Of a stretch of 64,000 nucleotides of DNA, positions 32,805 through 43,989 are shown one piece after another. Under the pieces are notes generated by a model that worked only from the letters and a program-made list of their open reading frames with translations, searched no databases and had not been told where the DNA came from. The position numbers and the translations under genes were made by a program. This DNA is from Opisthorchis felineus (lineage: Eukaryota > Platyhelminthes > Trematoda > Opisthorchiida > Opisthorchiidae). The stretch's first letter is position 1. Each line of letters begins with the position of its first letter. The stretch lies in assembly GCA_004794785.1 (NCBI GenBank), contig SJOL01006488.1, forward strand, positions 647,364 to 711,363, written 5' to 3'.

Positions 32805-34922
32805 TTAACACTCGTCGTCGTCGTGTTCAAATACATATTGAGGGCCTCGCTCGTTAACGCCACGCCAGAGGTCACCACGGAACACGACTTGTTTCGGATT
32901 TTGGCGAATGCACTCTTTCCCATAGGCGGTCAGAATCTTGGAAACCTTGTCTTGCGCTTTCGCTGTATACTCGTCATCTGGGAAGAAACATGGCAAAGGA
33001 TCACACACTGAGTGAGTCTCTTCGGTGACGGGAAAGTTCCAAAGTCCATGGAAGGGAAGCATGTTGTAGCCGGTTTCGTTGCACACTTGTTGAAGCCAAT
33101 GTTGCGCTTTCAACTCTTCCGTATTGAGAGTGTTAATCTTGTTCATAGCAGAAATGAACACGTTTCCGGTGAGACCATACCCAAACAGACTATTTATGTA
33201 TCTGTAATAACCGAGTCCCACGCCATTATACGTATCAGACTGCCATTTACCTACGTCTCTATCCATCCCATATGCCAATTTACCAAATATCTCCTCTGAT
33301 GCGTATATGAGGTTCACCTCATTGGTCGTTTCACCACCATGCAAAAGTGTGGCGGGACCGACCTGCAAATTATGTCCAATTTCATGTACAAATGGGTGGC
33401 TTCCACCACAGGATACTATGTTCTCCCAGTGAACGTAAATCCAACTCCATCCCAAAAAGCCCATCATTGGGTAACCCGCGTGTCCCCATCCAGCCCAAAT
33501 TTGTACGTCACAGCCGAATGCCATCTGCCCTGCCTTCGTGTGATCTGTCCCACGATAGTTATGTGCCATCTTGATCACTTTGTCCATATAATGTCCACTA
33601 CGCAACACATTACTTGTGTTAGATACAATCACGTCTCTGGTTAATAGCCATGTGATCAGATTATCACCGTTGACTAATGTCCATGGTATGCCGCGGTATT
33701 TTTCCACCACGGCTGGGAATCTCTCAATGGATTTGGGGTCCCGTAGATCCACATATGGATGCTTGTAGACATTTTCCAATCGTATTGTTATGTTAACTCC
33801 GATTGGTAGTTGTATAAATATTGGCCCACCATGAGGGCTGGCAATACGACCTCGTGCAGTCAGCGGTACCCTGGAGGAGACAGCAGGCATGCGAAGCCAG
33901 GAGTCGTGGTGATCAATTCTATCCGTTTGGCCATTTACACGAATATATTGATTCTGGAAATTCGGATGTGTGGTTTCGAGGATTGTCCATGAGAAACCCA
34001 GTCCCGGCTTCGCGTACGCGGTTGTGGGATAGAAGGAGGAATAAAATGGAGAATGGATTGATGTAGTTATGGTAGTTGGTTTCATTGTTGGTGCTACATC
34101 AAGCAGATTGTTGTACACTCCAGGAAGTATGGTACCAGTTTCCCCAGACTGTTGCAACAATATTACATTGTAATTGTAAACAGCATTATCCGTGTGCGGA
34201 TTCCTTCGGTAAGGAGAAATCTGGCAAGGGGCAATGTGTCGCATGAATGGATCGAATCGCTGTACCATGAGTTGGATTACCTGTTGCACTTCTGGTTTGC
34301 TCCACTCATCCCAACTGTACAAATCGTAGTCAAATCGTTTCGATCGAAAGAAGGTCCAGCTGCTGACCATTCGATGGAGTTCATATTCGAGTGGCGTGAA
34401 TCTCAAGGTCGGAATCATACTTTGCAGGTCTATATTTTGCTCGGACGTTCTGTAACCGTTCTCCGCGTGCTCAATCTCCAACCTACTGAGTAACTGCTTA
34501 AGGTCATCTTGTATATTTTGGTAAAAGTAGCCAACCACTGCCGAATTTTCACCAGAGGTCAACTGCGAATAGACTTTTTCAACATCAAACTTGTCGGCTC
34601 TTTTTATCAGGATTATGTCACCCGGTTTGTAGGGAGATCCAATCCGTACGAAATCAGCATATTGATTTTGTCCATTTGTCAGCCAGTGTCTAAAACTTTG
34701 GCGCAACTCATCGAATGCTGTTATGTTGAGCAGCTGGTCAATGACCCGATTCCCATTAATCGCAATCAACCTTCCTTTTTGTCGTTTCACGGCCATAGCC
34801 ACGGCGCGGTTTTGCACTATCCCCAATACTACGTCCTTGTAATCAACCCTTGGTCTCCACTCCACCCACCTCGGTTCCACACACAGCGTTTTCTGGGTCC
34901 CGGCAACCTCCCTTCTGGTTTC
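32805..34922 (-). CDS. Paralogue B exon 4: TCAF-like region and M60 peptidase domain
   Basis: 2118 bases, residues 205-909. The metal motif HEIGH lies at 33372-33386, inside the conserved setting SCGGSHPFVHEIGHNLQV. The acceptor TTTACAG at 34923-34929 is shared with A. The central part differs from A at many sites (for example SRVPLTARGRIAS against TTRPLSAQGHIAS), whereas the first 190 codons and a stretch near the end are almost identical to A at the DNA level. Confidence 0.88.
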   Translation of the reverse strand, partial: ETRREVAGTQKTLCVEPRWVEWRPRVDYKDVVLGIVQNRAVAMAVKRQKGRLIAINGNRVIDQLLNITAFDELRQSFRHWLTNGQNQYADFVRIGSPYKPGDIILIKRADKFDVEKVYSQLTSGENSAVVGYFYQNIQDDLKQLLSRLEIEHAENGYRTSEQNIDLQSMIPTLRFTPLEYELHRMVSSWTFFRSKRFDYDLYSWDEWSKPEVQQVIQLMVQRFDPFMRHIAPCQISPYRRNPHTDNAVYNYNVILLQQSGETGTILPGVYNNLLDVAPTMKPTTITTSIHSPFYSSFYPTTAYAKPGLGFSWTILETTHPNFQNQYIRVNGQTDRIDHHDSWLRMPAVSSRVPLTARGRIASPHGGPIFIQLPIGVNITIRLENVYKHPYVDLRDPKSIERFPAVVEKYRGIPWTLVNGDNLITWLLTRDVIVSNTSNVLRSGHYMDKVIKMAHNYRGTDHTKAGQMAFGCDVQIWAGWGHAGYPMMGFLGWSWIYVHWENIVSCGGSHPFVHEIGHNLQVGPATLLHGGETTNEVNLIYASEEIFGKLAYGMDRDVGKWQSDTYNGVGLGYYRYINSLFGYGLTGNVFISAMNKINTLNTEELKAQHWLQQVCNETGYNMLPFHGLWNFPVTEETHSVCDPLPCFFPDDEYTAKAQDKVSKILTAYGKECIRQNPKQVVFRGDLWRGVNERGPQYVFEHDDDEC

Positions 34923-37900
34923 CTGTAAACCAAGTGGGAGAGAGAGTGGGTAAATTTTCATACATTCCACGCAAGTTACGCACAAAATCATGTCGGCTGC
35001 TAGAGCATTTGATTATATCGTCTACTTCCGACAAACGTGTCTTTTAATTTACTGGTAAGAAGGAAGTGAGCTACATCTCTCTAGTAAGCACGTGCTCAGA
35101 GTACTTATCATGCCTGTTGAAGATTTTTCGGAAACCATATGGTTTGCGTTTTCCATTGAGAAAATACGCTCAGATATCTCGAACATCGTCCTACCAGAAA
35201 CACGAGGCGGCATTTATGCAGCATATTCAGTTGAAAATATCACACGAGATTCACGTGAGTCTATCATTGACACCAACTAAATTTGCATGTGAGTGTTTTC
35301 AACAATATGCTTATCTACCTTGAGATTGTAGCTGACCGTTACCCCCGAAAACTTGAAGCTACCCAAAGTAGGTGCACACGTGCTTTCGGACGCCCATGTT
35401 GACGAGATTGTTACCTGGAATACTGAAGTCCAAATATTAGACCGGTGTGGATGAAATGATCTGGCGGTGCCCATTGAAGACTGTGTTCTTTTATTATTAT
35501 TGTGTTAGATCTTTTCACGAGACTACCACTCTCATCTGTTATGCAGAATTCTAGAGGTTTCAGTAGCCTCCAAATCACACCACGGGTCCGTGAATAATCC
35601 TGCTTGCGCGGTGACTTCCTTAGCTCTGCAATCACACTGTGAACGAAATCTATCATGTTGAGGAAGGAATATACAAACCCACACATATGGGACATCCGGA
35701 ATACTGCTTCATGCACGATCGAGATAATCGATTGATTTTTACAATTAAACATAAACCTGAACGAGATGACAACGATATATATTCAATACAGTGTAATCCT
35801 AGTGACAAGACCAGAGTGAATTCTTCTCCTTACGCTGATGCTTTGAAATAATCTGACTGACAAAGTGAACTTTCAGAAACCGTCAATTTACTAGTTCTAC
35901 TGCCATAAGACGGGCCGATAGTACGGCCTAGGTTAGCCACTCATGTCAGTCGTGATTTGTTAGCATGACACTGGCCGGTAAATTAACCGAACCAGTTTTC
36001 CAAGTGCTCAAGGTTTCTAGTGGCTTTCAAGCTGGTGCAATAATTTTTCTCCCATAACAACGACTACCAGCTAACAAAAGCAATGTGAAGTTTCGCACGA
36101 TCGCGATTCCTTCATCGCATTATGGGGATAGATTGTTCGGCAAGTGTGCCTGCGAAAAAGGTCGTTCCTGATGGTCATCTAGGTGAATCGAATTAGTGAG
36201 GAGAGCAGTGAACTTACCTCGTAATAGCTAACAGGAATTGGCTCTTCTGGTGGCATTGGAGGTACTAACGTTTCATGCAGCAGAGTCCCGAATGCTTGAA
36301 CCTCTGCCATAACGATGGGTGCAACAGGAACAGGAGGGTTTGGATTTTCGCGGCCAATTATGATCAACTGGACTGGCTTCTTTGGATGCAGAATAATTTC
36401 TTCGCCCTTACGCTTAAACATAATCCCTTTGGCCAGTACATCCCACGGATAGCGTTGTCTAAAGTAGCACGGGGCCACATATTCGCCGTACGTGTGAACA
36501 TCGAACGTCTCATTAATTCCTTGATCACCTGCAAATTTCCCATAAAATGTTTGTTGGAATAGTTGTGAACAAGAATAGCGGTGATAATCTAACGATTGCA
36601 ACATGCACCGGTGAGTATTTGCAGTCAGCATTTATGTTGGCTTCAGCAGTACCAAGCCTGGAACATTGGCTCACGCGTGATCTTGATCATACCCCGCACC
36701 CGTGTAGCATGATGTAGGCTACTTTCGTGCTTGAATCCGCCGTGCCTGTATTAGTATCAGTGAATTGTATGTATTAATTTTGCGTGTAACCCATAAGCTG
36801 AGGGTGGATCTAACCCACTCGGCGAAAGTGGTAACCTGCAAATCTACGATGCTTCACTCAAAAATGTACTCTGGGGGGCGAGATGGCCCAGTGTTGAGAG
36901 CGCGAATTTACTGACCGGAAAGTCCGTGGTTCGAACCAGACCTCTGCCTCTCGACTTCCCCTGTCTAGGCTTGGGCAACCTGGCAGTATCCCAGCCCTCG
37001 TGCTTTCGTCGGTTGGCATGGCAGCTAGGCACTGAAAGGGTGTTACAGCTGACAGATTATCTTATTTTTAATATAATAGGTGTAGTCGGCCAACACCTAT
37101 TTGACTGAGGTCCCCTGGAAATTTCAAAGCATGGTTGATACCATGCTGTCCACGCTATATTTATTAATTTTGTACTTAGTAGTTCTCCAACTGAACTCTT
37201 CAATAATGAGTGCCACGGTCGAACCGGGACCATTTCGTTCCAGTCTCACAAGTAACGACCAATTACAATGTCGGAATGTTGCAATGACTCGTCCCATTAT
37301 ATATGATGATGCAATTCCTCAACATCAGGCTTTTCTGTTTCTAAAATGGGTGGTTGTTTGACTCGTTGCATCAGAACGATATTGTGTGATTCCGTGATCC
37401 GTATGGGTTTTTGTGATCGGGTACGTCTTTAAGCGCAGGGACAACCTGATTTCGGTCAACCACACACACACACACATAGACCTTAAGCTAGACTAAACCG
37501 ATTGGCGAAATACACTCATTTGCATAACAATTTGGTTTTGACGGCAGACACGCCTAGAACCCAGCTGAATCTCTCGTTTATAATGTTAGGTTTTCACTAG
37601 TCCAAGGACCAATCCAGATGACGTCAACCTGGAATACACAGCATATCCTTACACAGCTACCATGCTGTAATGAACGGCTCCCAGTTGGCTTACACGATGA
37701 CCCATCCCAATGGAATACCCCTGTTCGTTAATGCTGGCTCGTACGCACTATCAACAGATATTACCCTCGCAAGCTCTATCTCTCCAAAATTAGTATGTTT
37801 CCATTAAAGGCTATGGTGTAATTAAGATTTATCCGAATGCAGTGCTACGTTTACAAACTCTTTCTATGTTAGAAACACCGGAAAGTGGGTGACCTAACGA

Positions 37901-40900
37901 ATCGTATTTGTAAAGCGATTTAATTATCGCCCCACTATTCCTTGGTCGATTTTGACTGCACCCCTCTGGGAGACCAGGCATACAAGCGTGAAACGTTATT
38001 TGGATGGAAATTTAAGGTAAGTTCCAAAATCTAATATTTTAGTGGAGGAAGCCTTGGAACAAGTTTGGATAACGGGATTTTACTAGAATTTGTGCACATG
38101 TCAATCTGTCCTGAAATTGGGCCTCGGGAATTTTCGGCCCCCAAATGAGGAGCAAATATCCCTGCCTGTAATCGCCCAACCAACATTCTGGCAATTAAAC
38201 AACTCTGTACTGCTGGGAATGTGGACTGTCCTCGACCGAAATTCCTTGAAGTACGCTGCGCATGAACGATGCAATTCGTTCTCATTGCTTTAGATCCTCA
38301 GTTATAAACCGTCCGAGGTGTACAAATTGATGACATTTTCATATAGAACCTGCGACAAAACAAACATATGGTTTTCCAAGTTATGCTTGCACTCATTTAC
38401 GACCGCGTGGTTCTTGTGGTTCTGTCCCGATATCAGAACACGTTCAATGAGCCCTGTTTACGCAAACAATAGGAGCAAAATCCATCGATATTCTCAGGGT
38501 GGAAGATTCGTCACAACCCATTAGGACTGGTTTCATGCTATCGAGCGATGCTTAGGTTTCACGCAGTGGGCTGCAGCTGCGTCGTCCGTGGAGCTTATCA
38601 CTTGTGACTCTCTTTCGCGCGCCAGGATTTGATTTCAGATCACCTGGCAGGCGATGTGAGCATGTCACCAATGTTCAATCGTAGCATTCTGAGAGCAAAT
38701 GATTTATCTCTTCTGATCAGCTAACTATGTATGCAATTTTGTTTCGTTCTCCATATTGTGGAATGACCATATGCAGAAATCCTCATCGTTTGCGAGAGGT
38801 TGCACCGTCCATCATGGATAGGCCACTGAATGGAATAGCCCCGGTTATCGCTTTGACTGCAATCGTCCTTGATAATACACGTCCCTATGCTACTGAGCTT
38901 CAGCTGATGGGCCTTGTCAAATAAGGATTTTCCATTCCGGACGGAAGTTACTAACTATTTCATACGGCCGCACTTTTTGCATCGCTCCGTTTATATAGTC
39001 AGGATAGAGTATTTTTCCGGCACAACCTTCCAATTTTGACAGTGAAAAACAATGTGTCAAAATTCGTCACTCTGAGAAGAAGACAAAAATGTGTGCCCTG
39101 AATCCCACTCAACATATTCTACAATTGCTCCTAAATTGAAAGATGTCTGGTTAGCTTCCACATATCTGTATGAACATTAGGCCGCTTCAAACAACTACAG
39201 CGGTATTCTTGGTCATTTTAACCTGGATCGCCACCTTTTTAGGTCAAACGACCAAACTCTGCTGAAGTAAAGTTACAACTAGTATGAACGAGAGACGCGA
39301 CCACGTAGTCTTGTCTTGATCGGAACAGTGCTAAACCCAACAGCCGTTTTGAAGGAGTTCCTTGGAGCACCAAACTCTTCTATATCTCTAGGGGTGTTTT
39401 GCTTTTGAATACACTGGTTTCGGTATCTCCACGGAGCCGTAATAACTCTGACAAATTTCGAATCGGGACTGGATCCCAAGAACATCACGCTGAAGAATGG
39501 CATTTGGAACACTGAAAACATGCATTAAGGCTGGCTGGAAACGGCAGTCTCTGTGCATCTTACCCATACATCTCGTATTTAAGGGACTTCGGGTCTGTGA
39601 CTTAAGGGATCTTTTGTCTTATTTCTTCTGAAATGTTTGTAGCCGACGATGAGTTTTTTTGAAAATGGCCGGATCTTGAAAACTCAAGTTCTCTGAATGA
39701 CCAACATTGCCCAACTAGTTAGCCCACTTCTTCGGACCACGTTTTAAACAGCAGAGGAATAGGCAGAAATGCCGTGAAGAAGCAAAACTAGGATACTGAA
39801 ACAAATTTTTACTGAGGTTAATAATTGTTTTCATTTTCAATCGCCGTGAAAAGTCCGTCTGCTTGTTTCCGCGTCTAGGCGACAGGCAATACTTCCAGTT
39901 ATCGCTCATTGTAGATAGCTTCAATAGCTAGAGTTATCTAGTTGCGTTTTTTACGAACGCGCAAAATGCACACACTCTGACTGGCCATTGAGAGGCTCTT
40001 GGACCCTGATGTGGCCTACGAGAACCACCCATCGGAGTCCCTTGGGACAAAACGTCTCTTGATCTGGACTCTTAAAGTAGGGCACTATCCAGGTGAGAAA
40101 CTCGTAGAGTGTGCGTAATCTATTCCAGCTGATGCGCGCAGCATGTTCAAATAGGCATCCGGTCAGCAAAGTAATCAGTTGTAACTACTACTTGCCTATC
40201 CCCAACAAAGAAGAGCCAATAAATCTTTGGGCTCACGCATGACCTTGATCATACCCCGCACCCGTGCAGCATGATGTAGGCTATGATGTAGGGTATGACG
40301 TAGAAGTTTCTAACTACCGCGCATCGCCTTCATTCACATAGCTATGGGCGCGTGAGTGTGTATGGGAGCCCTCCAAAGGATTTCCTACAAGCACTGAATT
40401 TTTACTGGATTTTACTCTCTCGATTTTTGTTTGATTTCCTCATTGATGAAGTAATTAAGCAAACACCGGGAGGTCTCGAAAACCTCCGAGCGAAAACTAT
40501 GTCGACCTGGAATATTCAGACGACCGCTCTCATTTTAAAAAGAAGCAGAGAGAGCAACGACTCTTAGAAAAGCTGACCGAGGTCATCCAGTCGTTCGGCA
40601 TTTACTTCACGTCCATCTAGTGTAAGTTCATGCAGCAGGACGTACAGTCTCTGGACATACTTCTAAAAATTCAAGAAGTGACATGTTCGTTGTGGTACAC
40701 TATATGTATCTCGTGGATTGCAATAGTTCTGACGGCAGTGTGACATATGAAAGCAACGCAAAAATCTTAAGGACAGATTCGATTCCGCCAAAACTCTTAA
40801 CTTGTGGCATCACGATGGCGTAGCCCTGGATCTCATAGGACCTGTCCATCAGACTTCAATACGGGCTACATTGTTGTATGGCTGCCGGAGTTGGCCAGTT

Positions 40901-43788
40901 CGGGTGGAGAACCTGGGAAATATTCAGGTCTTTGACAACCAATATGTCAGAACTATCGCTCTAATCGGTCAGAATCAGCTGATTCGCAATTAGGTTATCA
41001 GGAAAAGGGTCCCCGTTTTAGCTGTACACACTTCACTAAAAGAATTTTTTCAGGGCCACAAGCTAAGCTGGCTTAGTTGTATTACGAATGCATAGTTTCC
41101 GTCTGCCTTAAAGGTTATTGCTTCCCATGCTTTATTCGGAATTTCGTAAACCTAGAGGTAGACAGAATATGACACGATTGAAGAGAATGGGGGACGTTCC
41201 GAAACGTCTGGGTGATGTTGATGCTGTTCGCATCCCAGGTTGTGACCCACGTAACACTTCCGCTGCCTTGCTGAAAACACTGAAGTATAGGGCGGCGTTC
41301 ATGCTGTGATTGTCCTAATGACGTAAGCGGCAAAGCGTTCGATGCAATGTGGATACATTTATCAGCTAACCGAACGAGACCTATGGAACTGTTCTTAATT
41401 GTACGATCGCGCACGCAACGAAAGTTAGCACTGAATCTGCCGCAGGTGTGGCAAAGTATGTAGTAAAATCACGTAGAGTTGGAGGTTGTTCATGACACTA
41501 TTAGAAATGGAGCCAACCGACAGAATAGCAGTTAGATGGAGGACAAAAACTATGGATCTGGAGGCCTCTAGTAACTGTACAGCAAGCTGCTGGTGAGGTG
41601 CGATCTACTGCATATCATGTACAGACCTACATACACTGTTGTGTCACAACTAGCTGCTCCCGGTGTGGTAAGATGACTACGTGGATAATTGGGACATGCT
41701 GTTGTGAACAAAATAGAAAGTGCACTACATAGTCGTTATTTTGAGCCACACCCACACCGGGACGTTGTTCGCCTACGCAGTTCATGAGAGCATGTGGACA
41801 CATTCGTCCGACGGGCCGAAAGAAATATCGCTCCAAACAATGGTAGACTCGACGTTGGCCAGCATGGGAGCAAGGACATCTCGTTTACCGCCCATTCACT
41901 AAAGGCGAGGAACATCGATTGATACAGGGCTACCGAGTGTGGGCAGATATTAAAGGACTATCGTTGATCAACGGCGCCTCGACAAAGCTTTGTAATCTTG
42001 AATTTAGACAGCGTAGACCCGATTTACTTCTGTTCTTCAAGGTCAGCAGTCAGAGAGTGTCATATGTCTGGTGATTCTCCAGACGAACGACCAATGCGTG
42101 AAACGAACTTCTGCTGCATATGTCTCCAACAATTACAGTAATCCAGTCTAAATATATGCGAATCGGCCAGAAGAAGAGCGTTGTCATCCGTTTCAACCCG
42201 AATACTGTGACACGGTTTCTTCTAACAATTGGTATTAAAATCAGCACAATACGTGCCCCGCCTATGCGGAAATCGGCGGCCTGTGTCAAATTCTTGCGCA
42301 GTTGCATGCGGGGCGACTTCTTCTTTCTGAAGACCCTTGGCGTTTGCTGGCTGAACGAGACTCGATAGCTATGAAGACCTGTGGTTGTGCATTTATCTAC
42401 CGGAATGTCTGCTGTAGGTCAAAATAGTTCATTTTCTCACCATGGAACTCTCTCATGTGGAAATCTTGTGGTCCTACTTAGTTTGTGCTGAATAAGTCTA
42501 CTAAATTTAAATCCATTTGCAGACAATATGGTTTACCTGAGACTGTGAAATTCCCAACTCGACATGAGGAGAGTCTCGATCGGGTATTTGTAAACGAATC
42601 AATTTTTTACAGCTACAGACGTATTGACAAATTGACGTATTGACATATCGACCCCACCTGAACGCTGTACTATCGGAATTATCCAATGGTGTATTCAAAA
42701 GTCAACAGCTAACTCATGGCACGCACCAAAAAGGCATCTTTCAAAAAAGTGTAAATTCTACTATATTGATCTCTGTCTTAGTGATTCTCAAGAGTGCAGA
42801 CTTTGTTGTCTTTGATAATGAAGAAAGCCCAAGAAATCTGTTGTGAGGCACGCGAGTAGCGTGAAAGTACATTCATTCACGAGAAACATTTCCAAAACAA
42901 ACGGCCTGTTTCCGCTACTGTTAGAAATTTAAATACATAGTTTTCTAGTAATTTTCTACATAAAGGTGACATTCGCACTTCTGGCTCTTGTATTGATGGT
43001 TGCGTAACCAGAACCAAAATTACAAGTTGCGTATCCCTTAGCATCTCGGGCTTGTTATTTGTAGTAGAAACACTAGTTGTTATCCGCCCATTCTGGTGCG
43101 TGTAGTAAATTGCGAACTGGAGATCGAATGGCGATCAAACGGCGGAGAGACGGAGCGAAATACGCAAAATTCGCAAAAATAAAACCAACACAATTAAAGC
43201 TATATGATTTTACTGATTCATAATGACAGATTTCAATAAATCTAATACAGGAAAATATAAACTTACCGAAAGTCCAGATATTTTGAACATGTAGATTAAT
43301 TGATGTCAGATTGTAGACAGCACCCAGGTCCACGTAGTAGTAGGGGAATTCAACGGCCCATGGTGCCCATGGCCTATTAAGATCCCCATCTACCAGACGT
43401 TCCAACCACTTCCCTTCGCCCGCAAGTCTCTTGTTACTCGCAACATTTTCAACGGTGTCTGTGAATATACACAACAGTGTGAACGCATGAGATTTTAGAT
43501 AGGTTGGTAATTTTGTGAGTAGAAAGAACGGGCGTCTGGATTAATTCTGTTTCTGCACGAATAGTCATGGATAACCTCATGTCTATGAATCTACTCAATG
43601 AGTTCAACCAACCAACATTCCGAACACAACGAGTGAGCATTCGCTGGGGAATTCCTGAATACTGACATTCGTGGTGACCGGAATGTTGTGTTTATCCCTC
43701 ATTCTTGTAGTTGAGAGGCGATCATTGGAATACACTTACTTTCCGCCAATATCGGACAACATAGTGAGAGCAGGATGATCGGCAGCAT
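32805..43788 (-). CDS. Paralogue B: secreted F5/8C-like plus M60-like zinc metallopeptidase, four exons
   Basis: Model: join of 43788-43740, 43458-43267, 36588-36218 and 34922-32805, read on the minus strand; 2730 bases, 909 residues, one codon longer than A (KRFDYDLYSW against KRFENLWSW). The signal peptide is MLPIILLSLCCPILAE. Zinc-site residues are HEIGHNLQ from residue 717 and the downstream Glu at about 739. Exon sizes 1-3 and all phases equal those of A. No stop or frameshift interrupts it, so both copies look functional. The second intron is 6.7 kb, against 4.8 kb in A, owing to a SINE and segment D. Substrate and stage of expression are unknown; secretion is inferred from the signal peptide and lack of membrane segments. 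Confidence 0.8.
34923..36217 (-). other. Intron 3 of paralogue B
   Basis: About 1.3 kb. It is similar to the A intron over its 5' half (35870-36180 against 4210-4560), but unlike A beside the exon 4 acceptor. No gene was seen. Confidence 0.55.
36218..36588 (-). CDS. Paralogue B exon 3: middle region with proline-rich linker
   Basis: 371 bases, as in A, with donor GAG/GTAAGT and acceptor GTTAG before ATTATCACC. It keeps RYPWDVLAKGIMFKRKGEE, QLIIIGRENP and the linker PPMPPEEPIPV; only a handful of residues differ from A. Confidence 0.65.
36871..37070 (+). mobile_element. tRNA-derived SINE in intron 2 of paralogue B
   Basis: The head has an A-box-like segment (TGGCCCAGTGTTGAGAGCG, 36884-36902) and a perfect B box (GGTTCGAACC, 36928-36937), spaced as in an internal RNA polymerase III promoter. 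A tRNA-unrelated body of about 120 bases follows. Locus A has uninterrupted sequence here (5231-5250), so the insertion is specific to B. The exact ends are uncertain. Confidence 0.7.
37461..37476. repeat. (CA)8 microsatellite
   Basis: Short CA run in intron 2 of B. Confidence 0.85.
38810..41930. repeat. Segment D: displaced copy of the 5'-flank region inside intron 2 of B
   Basis: 38810-39450 matches the 5' flanks of A (10690-11390) and B (44200-44600), not intron 2. 39530-39900 matches B 44700-45060. 40320-41300 matches the RTE remnant of A, and 41500-41930 matches C 29900-30130. On either side the intron is collinear with A (to about 7030, and again from about 7180). A piece of flank has therefore been inserted into the intron. 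Confidence 0.5.
40320..41330 (+). pseudogene. RTE-type reverse-transcriptase remnant in segment D
   Basis: Broken plus-strand frames give FLFDFLIDEVIKQTPGGLEN, a damaged catalytic region where ADD is lost, LTEVIQSFGIYFTS, ATLLYGCRSWPVRVENLGN near 40860-40920, and near the end RLKRMGDVPKRLGDVDAVRI then PGCDPRNTSAALLKTL. The order is that of an RTE polymerase and its C-terminal tail, and it is homologous to 12660-13600. Confidence 0.7.
43267..43458 (-). CDS. Paralogue B exon 2: F5/8C-like segment
   Basis: 192 bases with acceptor ATTCACAG and donor TTCG/GTAAGT. The peptide keeps ENVASNKRL, WLERLVDGDLNRPWAP and PYYYVDLGAVYNLTSINLHV. Relative to A it is closer to the usual domain start (NVASNK), so B may better represent the ancestral domain. 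Confidence 0.75.
43614..43687. repeat. Inverted-repeat hairpin element in intron 1 of paralogue B
   Basis: Arms 43614-43633 and 43668-43687. They pair less well than in A because the left arm has three changes. The central GGGGAATTCCTGAA is kept, as in C. Confidence 0.45.
43740..43788 (-). CDS. Paralogue B exon 1: signal peptide
   Basis: 49 bases from the ATG at 43788 to donor GGAAA/GTAAGTG; hydrophobic core IILLSLCCPILA. Same length and phase as exon 1 of A. Confidence 0.75.
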
Positions 43789-43800
43789 TGTGTGTATATT

Positions 43801-43828
43801 GTGTATTGTATTGTATTGTATTGTATTC
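43801..43828. repeat. (TATTG)n pentanucleotide repeat in the 5' leader region of paralogue B
   Basis: About five TATTG units just upstream of the ATG of B, between it and the TATA-like box. They are absent from A, where the distance is shorter. Confidence 0.8.
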
Positions 43829-43849
43829 AAACTCATGAGAACACTGAGT

Positions 43850-43858
43850 TTATATATA
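43850..43858 (-). promoter_or_regulatory. TATA-like box upstream of paralogue B
   Basis: TATATATAA on the minus strand about 62 bases before the ATG, matching the position of TATAAATA in A apart from the pentanucleotide expansion. Confidence 0.35.
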
Positions 43859-43989
43859 CTTAAAATGAACCGGTTTTGCAGGCAAAATACTGTCAATCGC
43901 ACTGGTAAACCGATTGTAAAGGTCAGCATAGCCAAGAGAATATTTGTTGGGAAGGCAATTTCTATGAGATTCATACGCGTACTAACTAG

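Noticed and set aside
36871..36945. Functional tRNA gene
   Set aside because: The head has A and B boxes but no convincing acceptor stem, and it runs straight into a SINE-type body absent from the A locus.
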